Below, piece by piece: positions 32,016 to 43,814 of a stretch of DNA of 64,000 nt. The position numbers were made by a program, and so were the translations under genes. Positions within the stretch are counted from its first letter, which is position 1, and each line of letters starts with the position of its first letter. The notes below the pieces were generated by a model that was not told where the DNA came from, made no database searches, and saw only the letters and a program-made list of their open reading frames with translations. The stretch is from Sporobolomyces roseus (taxonomy: Eukaryota; Basidiomycota; Microbotryomycetes; Sporidiobolales; Sporidiobolaceae), in contig JADILM010000010.1 of NCBI GenBank assembly GCA_016617785.1, forward strand, positions 62,001 to 126,000, given 5' to 3'.

Positions 32016-32555
32016 CTACTCCTCACTCAAAGCCTTTTCCAACTCCTCCTCCAGGAACTTGATTCGAGCTTGCATGACTCCCGTTCTCTGCTTGAACTGT
32101 GCCCTCTCCTTCTTGAGCTGCCGAGTCAACAGCGTCACTTGCTCGACGTACTCTCGTCTCGCGAGCTCCACCTCCGTGATCCGTTCAGCTTGCTTATTCA
32201 GCTTTATAGTCGAGGTAGCAACCGTCGCCATGCATTCATCGCTCTTTCGTACTGCTAAATCCGTCACGTCCTGGCACGCTAGTACCTCGCGCTGTGCTTC
32301 GAGCAGGCGTTCTTCAAGAGCGTCGATTCTTGCTGCTAGCAATGGATTGACTAATTCGTCCTCCTCCTCCTCCTCAGTCTCTTCCGCTTCGCTCTCACCC
32401 TCTAATTCATCGACTGTCTCGATTCCGTTTCCACCTGATCGGGTCACTTCATTTGTCGTCGTCTTTGTCGATGGTGAGGAAATTGGCGAAAGGAATGATT
32501 GTGTCGGAGGGAGCGCTTTCTTGAGGCTGCGAAGGGGCGGAAAGCTACCATTCAT
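32016..32555 (-). CDS. Array coiled-coil protein CC7
   Basis: One continuous exon from MNGSFPPLRSLKKALPP, with a Glu-rich segment (ELEGESEAEETEEEEEDELV) then a long coiled coil (IDALEERLLEAQREVLACQD, VEQVTLLTRQLKKERAQFKQ) ending ARIKFLEEELEKALSEE. An alternative start MESSKGLDEEQ at 32635 could be joined by a short intron ending CCCTAG at about 32562, which would resemble the 5' exon of CC6. Subgroup with CC6 by its C-terminal sequence. Function unknown. Confidence 0.55.
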   Translation of the reverse strand: MNGSFPPLRSLKKALPPTQSFLSPISSPSTKTTTNEVTRSGGNGIETVDELEGESEAEETEEEEEDELVNPLLAARIDALEERLLEAQREVLACQDVTDLAVRKSDECMATVATSTIKLNKQAERITEVELARREYVEQVTLLTRQLKKERAQFKQRTGVMQARIKFLEEELEKALSEE

Positions 32556-33145
32556 ACGAGACTAGGGTTAGCTACAGCCCCTTGAGCAGTCGAGAACGAA
32601 ACTTGCTCTTCATCGAGCCCCTTTGAACTCTCCATCTCTCAAGTCGTGACTTTGTAGGGCTGAGTGATAAACCACGGATGTATTGGAGATATACTGGAGC
32701 TCTGTGACTGATGAACGTAATTACAATGATGTCGTCGAGGAGTTTGAGCGGTTTTGAGATGAGCAAAGTTGATCGATGAGGAGGTGTTTGGCGAGCCTTA
32801 TGGTGAGCTCAGAGGTCGAAGGTAGGCTGCTGGACTATGCTGAGCTGTTCTGCTGGGAGCTGAGTAGTGAGGTGAAGAAGAATGAGCCGTTTTAAGTTTT
32901 GCCATCTTCGACTCTTTCGCACTTTTTTCGTTTTCCGCAGAATCTCGACCTTATGGTATGCTGATCGAAGCGAGAGCTAGCGAAAGAGTCTGGCGCGGGA
33001 GTCGATCGAACGAGAAGCCAGGGCGACAAGACCAATTTTGAAGATTTCGAAGCACTTTCGCAATTCCGCAAGCAGGACGTACGATAAAGATACTACAACA
33101 CAGCTTCAGTTCGATAAAGATACTTCCTCCCTCTATCGCTCACTT

Positions 33146-33195
33146 CTTCAAAGCTTTCTCCAACTCCTTCTGCAAGTCAACGATCCTTTATCCGG
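33146..33195 (-). pseudogene. C-terminal remnant of an array coiled-coil gene (CC8)
   Basis: The minus strand encodes RIVDLQKELEKALKK and a stop, matching the ends of CC6/CC7 (ARIKFLEEELEKAL), but an in-frame stop lies just upstream and no coiled-coil exon precedes it. It sits one array period (about 1.1 kb) beyond the CC7 stop, as expected for a decayed eighth unit. Confidence 0.5.
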
Positions 33196-33460
33196 GGTTC
33201 GAAAAGTCCATCGCAAGCATCTTTTCGCAAAGTCTCCTCGACTCTGGCTCGATTTGACTGACAAGGGAGAGTGACAACGAGGACGCATCAAAAGTAGCGC
33301 GCGAGTGAACCTCCGTTGAACGCGAATCGAAAGCTAAACCGAAACTCGAAGTTTTGCAGTTGAGTGCGATTCCCTATTCCAAACAACGACAAGTGATACC
33401 CTTAAGCCCGATAACTGAACCCTACAGTGTTGAACCCCAATAAGCCCCTCACAAAACGCT

Positions 33461-35845
33461 CTATAATGAATACCTAAACCTCCTATTCTCACCATCCGTC
33501 AAATCTTCTCTCTCGCTCCTCTCCTCCAAATCCTCCTCTTCCAAATCCTCCTTCTCGTCACTCTCCCTCTCTACCTCTTCCCTATCCCTTCTCTCGTTCT
33601 CCTTGACCATCATCCACCGAACTGCCAGACTCAGGATCGAGACTACTCCCAGACTGACAAAGATTGCGATCCAAGTCGATTTGTATTTCTCGGGTCGTTC
33701 GGAGGTGAAGACGGTGTAGGGTGCGATGATGTTACCGATGTTGTAACCGAGAAAGATGAATCCAGTTGAAATCGACTTCTTTGTTGATCCTGCGACGTTC
33801 TGAGAGGCTAGAGCGAGGAGGAGTACGTAGGCTGAAAGTTGGAGAGTAACGGCGAGACGTAGATCGATGAAAGGGGTGGTCGAAGAGCAGCGGAAGAGTT
33901 GGAGGAAGCGGAAAGAGAAGAAGATAAAGAAAAGGGTCGGGAACGAAAAGGGGAAGGAAATGGTGAAAATCGCCAAATTCGATCAGTTCGAGACGTGGAG
34001 AACGATAGAATATAGACTCACGTGACCCGAACGCGGGAAGTAGATAGTATCCAAATAGTGGAACGCCTGGGAGAAGAACCAAGGGCCTACTCAGCTTCTT
34101 TGTAGATGAAGGCAAAGCGAAAAAATCGATTCTTACCTCGATGTTTCCAACTCGATCCCCAGATAATCGCAGCTCCGGCCATGACGGGTAAACACGAGAT
34201 AGGGATCAGATACGTCAGCGAGTTCTTCCATTTTGAAGCGATCCAGGTGAAAAGGTAAATCGCGGCGCAAGTGAATGCTCCTCCTGGGATCTGCGAGACC
34301 AGAAAGCTTTCAGCATGCGGAACAGAGGAGGAGGAGAAGGGGAAGCGTGAGAATGTACGAGGATAGCGATTGTAGTGAGCGAGTCGTATCCGAAAGAAGA
34401 AACGATTCTTGCCCCAAAAGCTGTGACTCCTCCGCTGTTCAGTCGCAATCGATCATCAGTCTCTCTTCCCCTCTTCCCAGTAAGCGGTAGTGACTCACTT
34501 GCAGATGTAAATACCAGCAGCCATAAGCATAAAACACCAAATCTTCAAATCCCCCAAAGCTTCCCTCACTTGTCTCCACTCGAACTTCCCCAATTCAGTT
34601 CGACCACTCATATTCTCCCTACTTCTCTTGATGAGGATCTCTCGTTCTTGATCGTTGAACCATCTTTGAGAGGTACGAGGGGAATCGGGAATGAAAAAGA
34701 GGATTACGAGACTCCAAACGATGGTCCAGGCACCAGCGAAAAGATACCTGCATATGAGAGCGTCAGTGAGTGTAAGAGAAGAAGAAGAAGAAGAAGACGG
34801 GAGCTCACATCGATTTCCAAGGAGCGAGCGAATCTCCTGCAGAACCTAATCCATAATTCACGACTCCGGAGAACGCAGAAAAAATACCAGTCGCCGAGTA
34901 CCTGTACGTTCGTAACAACCGCTTCATCAGCCTCTGAGAGAGTGGAGGATGGGAGCGAGTCAGGGCGAACCAGATCCCGAGTCGAGAAGCTTGTTCACTT
35001 TTTCGATACCACTGAGTCGTGATCATTACGAATCCCGGACTGACACTTGACTGCAAGCGATCGTTCCTCCTCATCAGCGTTGGTTGGTCAAGTATGAGGA
35101 AGGAGAATCGACTCACCTCGAGTACACCCAAAAACACTCTCTGAACGACTAATCCCTCATAATCTTTCACCACAACCGTCAAGATGACACAAACACCCCA
35201 CAAGAATCTACACTCTTCGATCTCTCTATCAGCTGACTCGTACTGAGAATGGGAAGCAAAGAAAGAGACTCAACATGCAAGCGCTCAAAGTTTTCGCCAA
35301 TGGTAACCTCTGCAGCAGTAACGCAAACGGTAATACAGCGATAATATACCTAGGCTCGTCCATCTCTTCATCAGCAACGCAATTAATGGTTCCAGATGGA
35401 GAGGGAATGGAAAGACGAACCCCCAATAGAACGCAGAATTCGCCGTACTATATCTCAATGTACTCACAACCGTTATACCCGTCTCTGGATCCACTGAAGA
35501 AGTGGATAGTCCTAGATCTTTAATGATTCCAAAGATTGACGCTGAACCCAATACAGCCTAAAATGACACACACGCCGAGAAAAAGTCAGTTCTTGCGAAA
35601 TCCCAATTCCCCTCGGACAACTCTGCCTTCTCTCGTTTCTGCTTTCGAGTGAGAGGGAGAGGAAAGAGACGTACTTTATCATAGTATTGTAAACCAAAAC
35701 TAATCGTCAACAGCGGCATCAAAAGTAAATCGACTTTCCTCAATACTTTCTTTTCTGCGAGGGATTGAGTTGACAAATCTTGTTCAGCGTTTTTGGGAGT
35801 CGTTGGGGATGAATCTCCTGGTGAGGAGGAGGAGGAGGGCCACAT
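33461..35845 (-). CDS. MFS permease, allantoate/anion-cation symporter (Dal5-like) family
   Basis: Minus-strand multi-exon gene starting MWPSSSSSPGDSSPTTPKN, a hydrophilic N-terminus. KVDLLLMPLLTISFGLQYYD follows, the first membrane segment with the conserved family pattern, then VLGSASIFGIIKDLGL and the helices WGVCVILTVVV and GLVVQRVFLGVLE. SVSPGFVMITTQWYRKSEQA has the family's W(Y/F)xxxEQ block. Later come GIFSAFSGVVNYGLGSA, FFIPDSPRTSQRWF, AAGIYICNGGVTAFGARIV, SCLPVMAGAAIIWGSSW and STKKSISTGFIFLGYNIGNI, followed by IIAPYTVF. These are diagnostic of Dal5/Tna1-type transporters of allantoate, nicotinate, pantothenate and similar anions. The C-terminus is a strongly acidic cytosolic tail. 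Substrate cannot be read. Introns fall within several helices; I did not fix all of them. Confidence 0.85.
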
Positions 35846-36220
35846 CTTTCTATCGAGAGAGGGAGTGGGCAGAGGAGAGATGTTGAGGGAAGTTGAGGGA
35901 GGCGAAGAAGAGCGAGAAGGGGACGAGGAGGGGCGGTCGAAATGGCCGGGCTAATGAGAGAGTTTAGGAGCGCTTGAGGAAGCTTTAAAAGGGAAGCGAG
36001 AGGTGAAGAGTCAATGGAAGATCTCGAAACTTTTTTGGAAATTTCTGAGATTGAGGGGTAAATTCTCAGTCAACTCTAGAGAGATCGCTATCTGCGTTGA
36101 GGTATCCTAGACAGTGTAATTAGACTATCTAGCTAATTGGCGAAAATAACGGGAAATTTCGAGAGAGGTGTCGAAGGGAAGGGAAGAGACGAGAGACAAC
36201 TTCACTTCCAATCAATCACC
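35846..36220. other. Divergent promoter between MFS permease and SNW1
   Basis: About 375 bases between two divergent start codons. The stretch near 36040-36130 is relatively A/T-rich. No gene is seen. Confidence 0.5.
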
Positions 36221-38624
36221 ATGGCAGCTCTATTCAGCTCGTAAGCATTCACTAGATAACTCTGTACAACTACTTCACTAACCGCTTGCTCTCCTGTAGG
36301 CTCCCCGCGCCACTTCATCAACAAGACGACCTCAACACTACTCCACCCTCTCAATCCTCCTCCACCCCTGCTCCTCCCTCTTCCGCACTCGTAGCACCAC
36401 AAGTAATTCCTCCATATGGTCAACGAAAGAATTGGTCACCGAAAGAACAAAGTGATTTCGGGGATGGTGGAAGTTACCCCGAATGTCACAAGGCACAATA
36501 CCCATTAGAAATGGGTAGGAAACTAAAAGTCAGTCCTCTACTACTCTATCCCCTTTCGACATCTAGCTGATTTGCAAGTTCGAGGAAACTAGGCGGCAGC
36601 TGGAAATACTTTGGCTTTGCAAGTTGACAGTGATGGTAAAGTTAGATATGATGCCATTGGTAAAGCACTATACTCTCTCTCTCTCTCTCTCGAGAGGAGA
36701 TGACAGAGTAATTGCTAACTCGTTCGACGTGTGGTGTGCAGCTCAACAAGGACATCGTAAAGGAGTCTCAGTTCAATCTTCCTTCAAAGACCTAGTACCC
36801 CTCCAACAACGTACCGACGTATCTTCAGAAACTCGAGAAATGGTTCGACCTTCAGAAGAAGACGTTCAAGCTACTGCAGAGCGAACGAAATTGGCATTGG
36901 AGAAATTAGTGAATGGTAAAATCAAAGCGGCTCAACCTAAACATGTACCGAATTTACAAGGGAAAACGGATTTCATGAGGTATACTCCTCAACAAGGTGG
37001 AGTCGGTCAACAAAAAATCATCAAAATGGTAAGCGTTTTTCTTTGCTATCTCACCTCACTTTTCCCAAATTTCGTCGCTACACTTCTCTCTCTCCTCCTC
37101 CCTTCTCTTTTCTTCCGCTCCCCCATCGGTTCTCAACCCTCTTTATCTCTTTCATCGTATCACTCCTTACTGACCCCCACGCTCCCCAACAGACTGAAGT
37201 AGTAGAAGATCCCCTCGAACCTCCGAAATTCAAAGGGAAGAAAATCCCTCGAGGACCTCCTTCCCCACCACCTCCAGTCCTTCGTTCGCCTCCCCGTAAA
37301 GTGACGGCACAAGAACAAAAAGATTGGATGATCCCACCTTGCGTATCGAATTGGAAGAACAATAAAGGTTACACTATACCTTTGGACAAACGATTGGCTG
37401 CTGATGGACGAGGTCTCCAGGATGTACGTTTTCCTTCTTCTTCTCCCTGAGTGCACCTGAGGAATTATAGGAACTGATTCGAGGAGGAGAGGGGAGGAGA
37501 CAGATTCATATTAATGATAGATTCGCCCAATTCTCTGAAGCTCTCTATGTTGCGGATCGACATGCTCGAGAAGAAGTTAGACAAAGGAGTCAAATGCAAC
37601 AAAAGATAGCTATGAAAGAGAAGGAACAGAAAGAAGAGAATTTGAGATTGATGGCTCAACGTGCTAGGGAAGAAAGGAGTGGAGTCGTTGTACAACCTAG
37701 GGCTGGAAATGTTGCGGGTAAAGTTGGGGGTACGATGGGAGGTGCGATTGCTGGGTATGGGAGTGATTCAGAGAGTGATGATGGGAAAGCTAGTACTAGA
37801 GGAGGTGGAGAGAGTGAGAGTGAAGAGGAAGAGGAGGAAGAGGTTAGTGAGGGTGAAACGGAACAGGAGAAGATGGAGGCTAGGGAGAGAGCGAAAGAGA
37901 GACAGGAGAGGAGGAAAGAGAGGGAGAGGGAATTGAGAATGAATAATATGGGTACTGAACAAAGGGCTAAAGTACTCGCAAAGTTAGTTTTCTCTCTCTC
38001 TTTTCTCACTATACCCGAGTTAATTGCTGATGAGTTTGAGTTTGGTTTGATTAGGGCTACCGGTCGAGATATTTCAGAGAAGATCGCATTGGGATTGGCG
38101 AAACCTACTTTATCGAAAGATTCCATGTTGGATTCACGACTCTTCAATCGAGAATCCTTGTCCTCTTCTTTCGGCAACTCTGATTCTTACAACCTCTACG
38201 ACAAACCTTTATTCAGTGGATCGAGTGCGGCAGCGGCGATTTACAAACCTAGAGGAAAGAACGTTGATGATGAAGGTTACGAGTTGGCAGAGGAGGAGGC
38301 GGCGAAAGCTATGAAGAATGATAGGTTCGGATTAGGAGTCGCTGGACAGAGAGGATTCGAAGGTACTGATACTAGTGAAGTTAGGGAAGGGTACGCCATT
38401 TCTACTTTCTCACTCTCTCCCTCAATGATGTTGAGCTTACACGCCTGTTTCTGAGCAGTCCGGTCGCTTTCGAGAGGGATACAGCAGATCCTTTCGGTGT
38501 AGACGCTTTCCTTGAATCTGCGAAAGCTGGACCTTCGGGATCTGGTCAACAGGAGAAGAAGCGAGGGTTGGACCTGGTTGGAGAGACGAAGAACGATGAA
38601 GCTAGAAAGAGGGCTAGGGAGTAG
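36221..38624 (+). CDS. PRP45: SNW-domain splicing factor (Prp45/SKIP)
   Basis: Starts at ATG 36221 (MAALFSS, then an intron at the GTAAGC donor). The N-terminal part has YGQRKNWSPKEQSDFGDGGS then YPECHKAQYPLEMG. The SNW domain follows: DFMRYTPQQ, then QKDWMIPPCVSNWKNNKGYT, IPLDKRLAADGRGLQD and INDRFAQFSEALYVADRHAR. After a Glu/Arg-rich helical region (MQQKIAMKEKEQKEENLRLM) comes GRDISEKIALGLAKP, then SAAAAIYKPRGKNVDDEG. It ends with FERDTADPFGVDAFL and KKRGLDLVGETKNDEARKRA. All of these are the hallmark order of SNW1/SKIP/Prp45, a component of the Prp19-associated complex in activated spliceosomes, also a transcription coregulator in animals. Six or seven exons join in frame; the gene appears complete. 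Confidence 0.93.
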
Positions 38625-38963
38625 GAATATGGCTGTATTATGTTATGCGCTCATTGTAGTATTGTCATCAGGTTTCTTTCGTTGTCATTCTGGAGGGAAC
38701 GACCGACAGAGAGAGAGAGAGAGAGAGAAAGGGAAGGAGAGCTTCGATCAGATGGGGGGAGCTCACTCGCTTCCTTGATCTGAGCTACAGTATGTGAGAA
38801 TGGAATGCAAAGGATCTCGTGATTGCGAACTTGACTGAGGAATCTGAAAAGTTGCGATTCGAGACGCGAAGAATTCCTCGCTCGAAAATCCTCAAGTCCG
38901 ATTCCATCATCTCACCAACACTCTCGGACCGCATTCACCTTCAAGAGAGTAGTAGAGGTACCC
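38625..38963. other. Intergenic region
   Basis: From the SNW1 stop to the chitin synthase ATG. It contains a short GA repeat near 38708-38730. Promoter and 5' UTR of the chitin synthase are expected here; no gene is seen. Confidence 0.5.
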
Positions 38964-41900
38964 ATGACCTACTACCCATTACCTACACCACCTCCTCACG
39001 AACGCTACAATTCTCAGCAACCACAACAAACAATCAGAGATCAAGATTCAACTCACGACATTCGATCAGTTCCTACTCCCTCGAGCTACGACTACGACTA
39101 TTCACAACCTTATAGTGGAGATCAAGACGTGTACGACGAGTATAGGGGAACAGAAAGACCTCCTTCGTTTCAATCAACAAACAATCAAGGAGGAGGTACT
39201 TTCTTGGGAGATCTAGCAGACGACGACTCCTATGCTTCATTACCACCACAACGGAGGTACGACGCCAGGAGTCAAGTCGATTTGGATTTGAGATTGGATG
39301 ATGAGGAGGAACCAGTACCGAGATATCCGAGAAGTCAGTTAGGGAATCAAGTGTACAGGGATTTGGAGGATGTCAAGAGGGCGGGAGAGTTTGAGGATAG
39401 TTTTGAAGGAGATGGAGAGATCAGTTATGGGAGTGAAGGGTTACGGAGGAGGGGGACGAGAATGAGAGAAGAATCAGATATCGTCGATGAGGAGGAAGGA
39501 GGTGCGGATGAGGATCCAAATTCACCTGCGATCAGTTTCAAAGGTGGTTTCGGTGCTCCTCCGACCGTGAGTACTCTCTATCGCTGCTGTGAATGTGCGA
39601 AAACTGACAATTCGCTGTTTTCGGTTTTCGGTTTCGTCGATTTCTAGTCGGCTCACTTACGGAGGAATATGACGAATCGACGAGTCAAACTCACAGAAGG
39701 GAATCTAGTAATTGAGTGTCAGATCCCGACAAGATTAGCTGGATTCCTCCCTCGAAAAGGTGAAGACGAATTCATGCAAACACGGTTCGTCCCTGTCCTT
39801 CTCTTCCTCCGCTGCCGCAGCTGCTGAAGAGCCCGACGGGTGAGCAGGTACACGGCAGTGACGTGTGGTCCAGACGATTTCAACGAAAGAAACTATACGT
39901 TGAGACCGACTCTCTACAACCGTCAAACTGAATTATTCATTGTCGTTACGATGTATAACGAGAACGAGGAACTCTTTTGTCGAACGTTACATGGTGTCAT
40001 GAGTGCGTCTCTCTGTTTTCCATTGCAGCCATCGTTTGCTGAGGTAGCAATAAGGTGTTACAGAAAACATCGCTCATCTTTGCAAGAGGAAGAAAAGTCA
40101 GACGTGGGGTCCGGATGGGTGGAAGAGTAGGTCTCAAACTCGCTCACTCCCTGCTACAATATAGCACTGACTGAGGGCTTTACATGCGTCCCTACAGAGG
40201 TTGTAGTTTGTATCGTCGCAGATGGTCGAAAAGCGATCCACCCTCGAGTACTCGACTGGTACGTTCCTCTTCCCGTCTATTCGTGCCCTCGTGCGCTCAT
40301 GTAGAGAGATCTTGGAGACGTACAGTCTCGCAGCATTAGGAATCTATCGAGATGGATTAGCGACGAATCAAATCGATGACAAACCTGTTCAAGCGCACGT
40401 CTACGAGTATACGACACAGATGAGTATCGCTCCCGATTTGACTTTCAAAGGTTTGGAGAAAGGAATCGTTCCCGTTCAGATGTGAGTCGGAACTCTTATG
40501 TCGCTTCCTTCGAGAGATTTCGAAGAACTGATTGAGGGATGTCAACCGGTAGGATGTTCTGTTTGAAAGAGAACAAGTGAGCCAGTCCTTCGCTTTCGCT
40601 TTCAGGTCTCGAAGAGATCGATAGCTGATTGAGAATCGTTTCGTCTTCGTTTCGCACAGTGCAAAGAAGATCAACTCACATCGATGGGCCTTACAAGCGT
40701 TCGCTCCCCAACTAGATCCGAATGTAGTGATGTTATTGGACGTAGGAACGAAACCTGGAGATCGATCACTCTATCACCTTTGGAAAGCTTTCGATGTGAG
40801 TCCGAATCTCTTCTTCAGGTTCCGTCGATCCTGATATTGACGATCGCTGGTTCGCAGATGAACTCGAATGTCGGTGGAGCATGTGGAGAGATTGTCGCTC
40901 AAAAAGGACGATTCTGGCTGAGTTTACTTAATCCTCTCGTTGCGGCTCAAAACTTCGAATACAAGATCTCGAGTGAGTCGGGAGGGGATGATCTAACTCT
41001 GCCTCACTCTGCGAGGAGAGCTAATCGAATCCTTGCTCTTCACAGACATTCTCGATAAACCTACGGAATCGATTTTTGGTTACATCTCGGTTTTACCCGG
41101 TGCTTTCTCTGCCTGTGAGTTTCTCCCTTTCTGGAGTGGACCTTCAGTTTGCTGATTGCCTCGCACTTGAATCGAACAGATCGATATATTGCTCTCAAGG
41201 TGAATCTCGACTCTTCACCTTACGCATTCGATTCGTAACTGACGAGAATGAGCGCACAGAACGACGAACTCGGACGAGGACCTCTCGCATCCTACTTCAA
41301 GGGAGAACATCTCGCAGGACACGATGCCGATCTCACAACCTCGAACATGTATCTCGCAGAAGATCGTATTCTCTGTTGGGAGCTCGTTGCGAAACGAGGA
41401 GATGCCTGGATCCTCAAATACGTCAAGTCAGCAACTGGAGAAACCGTGCGTTCAGATTCTCTTGTAGCTCCTCAAAACGCCACGAGCTGATGGAGCATAT
41501 CAGTTCGAACGCACAGGATGTTCCCGATACTGTCGCAGAATTTATCAATCAACGACGCAGGTGGCTGAACGGATCATTCTTCGCTTCGACTTATGCGCTC
41601 ACTCATACGATGCAACTTTTCGGAACTCAACATTCGAGGAGACAAGTTTTCTTTTTACTCATTCAGGCAATTTACAACTTGTGTCAAGTCGTCTTCGCTT
41701 GGTTTGGATTGGGGAATTATGCTATCTTCTTCTATGCCAGTTGCTCTCCCCTTACTGAGTCGTACTCGACCTGACCGATGTGAAAATGTCAACAGGTTCT
41801 CACGACTTCACTCGGAGACAAATCGTTCAAGATCTCTCACATCGAAATCGCCAACACGATCATGCAATACATGTACACCGGAACCGTTATCGCTTGTTTC

Positions 41901-43410
41901 CTCTTCTCAATGGGCAACCGACCGAAAGCAGCTCGATGGAAATATATCGCAGCGGTAAGTCTTTTCTCGCTCTCTCCTCCTCGTTCTTCACTGACAGGAG
42001 CTTGTGCGAGTACAGATGGTCAGTTTTGCTCTTACCACAGCTTATATGTTGGGAGCAGCTGGTTACTGTGTCTATCAAGCGGTCTCGCAATCGTCGGAAA
42101 GTTTGATCATGGCTCAAATCGTCGTTTCTCTCGTCTCAACTTGTACGTTCCCTGTTCCGTTCCATTTCTATCGAGATGTGCTGAACAAAGTTGTGGGTTC
42201 GTAGATGGATGCTACGTTCTCGCAAGTCTGATCGCGGGCGATCCTTGGGTGCGTTTCTGAGCTGAATCTGGAGAGACAATTCAGCTAACTTAGTTCGTCC
42301 TCCGGGATGCACAGCACCTCGTCACGTCGATGGCTCAATACATGCTCTTTGCGTGCGTACGATATCAGGAATTACTCTCTGTCGCTCATTACTGACATCG
42401 TTCGGTTTTCTCTCGCAGTCCGATCTATATCAATTTGCTCAATATCTTCGCTTTCTCGAATCGTGAGTTTGATCTCTCGACTGTCGTCGATCAATGAACT
42501 GACTCGATATCCCATTCGCAGTTCACGACTTCTCGTCCGTTCCCCGATTTCTCCCTCTTCCTCACTCGCTCGCATCCTGACTTGTCGTTCTTCTGCACAG
42601 ATGGGGTACAAAGGAACAGAACAAGGCAGAAATTGATCTCGGTATCACTCGCAAAGTAGGAAAGGACGAAGTCGCCATGGCTCTCCCTTCGGATCAAGAC
42701 GATATCGGTGAGTTTCTCCTTCGTGTCGACGGTTCTCAAATACAAGCTCAGCTTCTTCATTAATAGACGTCTCGTACGATCGTGCTCTTCACAATCTCAA
42801 AACTCGACCGATGATCGTTCCGCCTCAACAATCGGACAAGCAGAAAGAAGAAGCAGTTCGAGATTTCTACGCGAGTGTCCGAACAAACGTTCTGTTGCTT
42901 TGGGTACTATCGAACGTGAGTCGGAGCCTTCTCTCAGCTTCTCGTGCTCGGGTGCTGAGCGAGAAGACCTCGTCACAGGGTCTCCTCATCGCCACGATTC
43001 TTCATGGAGATTACGCTTCGACTTTCACCGAGAAAGGTGGAAATGGTCGAACTCAGATCTGTACGACCTCTCTTTACCGTCTCTCTCTCAGTATTGGCTG
43101 ACTCTCAGATTCGCTTCTTGCAGATCTCGTGATCGTCCTCATTTTCGTCGCAGTCATGAGTTTGATCCGATTCTTCGGCAGTACAGCATACGTGATCAAC
43201 TACTATGTCGAGATGATCGGTAGTCAAATCCAACGAAGGCTGTTCGCGCGAAGGAAAGTTGGAGAACAAAGCAAGTTGAGGAGGAGAGAAGTTGGTCGAG
43301 GACTCGGAGGAAAGAAGGAGAAGGTGGAAGAGAAGGAAGGTGATCAGGATGCTGGAGAGTTCGAGAGACTGTCAACAGTAGGCGGCGGGATTGGCTACTC
43401 TAGAGATTAG
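38964..43410 (+). CDS. Chitin synthase, division 1
   Basis: About 17 exons. The N-terminal 190 residues are hydrophilic, Pro/Tyr/Asp-rich ([20 protein letters not shown]). The catalytic region shows [71 protein letters not shown] and [19 protein letters not shown]. Next are [40 protein letters not shown] and [15 protein letters not shown]. Further on come [39 protein letters not shown], the [16 protein letters not shown] block and [20 protein letters not shown] (QxxRW). Several C-terminal membrane segments follow. It polymerises UDP-GlcNAc into chitin at the plasma membrane. The CLAALG and QRRRW blocks place it in division 1 (class I-III type). The last residues are [10 protein letters not shown]. 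Most splice joints I checked keep frame, including one that splits an internal Met codon AT|G. Confidence 0.93.
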
Positions 43411-43814
43411 GAGTGTTGGGTGTTTCTTTCTTCGTCTTTCAAACCTTCCCCTTCTTCCCTTTCGAACCCTTCCCTCTACTTCCGAGGCGTCGAGGTCACT
43501 TGCTTATGTACCTATCCCCATCGAGTCTCTCTCGAGTCTCGTCAGTAACGTTACCCTTATCTTTGAGAACATATCTTTCTTTATTTAGCTCGTTTTTCTA
43601 ATTTGTTCATAGCTTCGTTTTCAACTCGCAAATTCGTTATTCGGCTCACTCATACGGTTGCTGAATGAGAGACGCACGATACGATATAGCAATTCAATGA
43701 ACGAAGAAGAACGGAAAAGGAGAACGAACTGCAGAGAAATACGAACGAGAATCGAGAAGAATAGGGAATAGAGGGGACGATATCTGGCGATGAGAACGAG
43801 TTGGTGGATGTAGT
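43411..43814. other. Convergent 3' intergenic region
   Basis: Between the stop codons of the chitin synthase (+) and NSE4 (-). T-rich on the plus strand near 43560-43620; no gene is seen. Confidence 0.5.

Noticed and set aside
37656..38177. Minus-strand 173-codon Ser/Leu-rich frame opposite SNW1
   Set aside because: Antisense of the Glu/Arg-rich helical region of SNW1; no start context or splice support.
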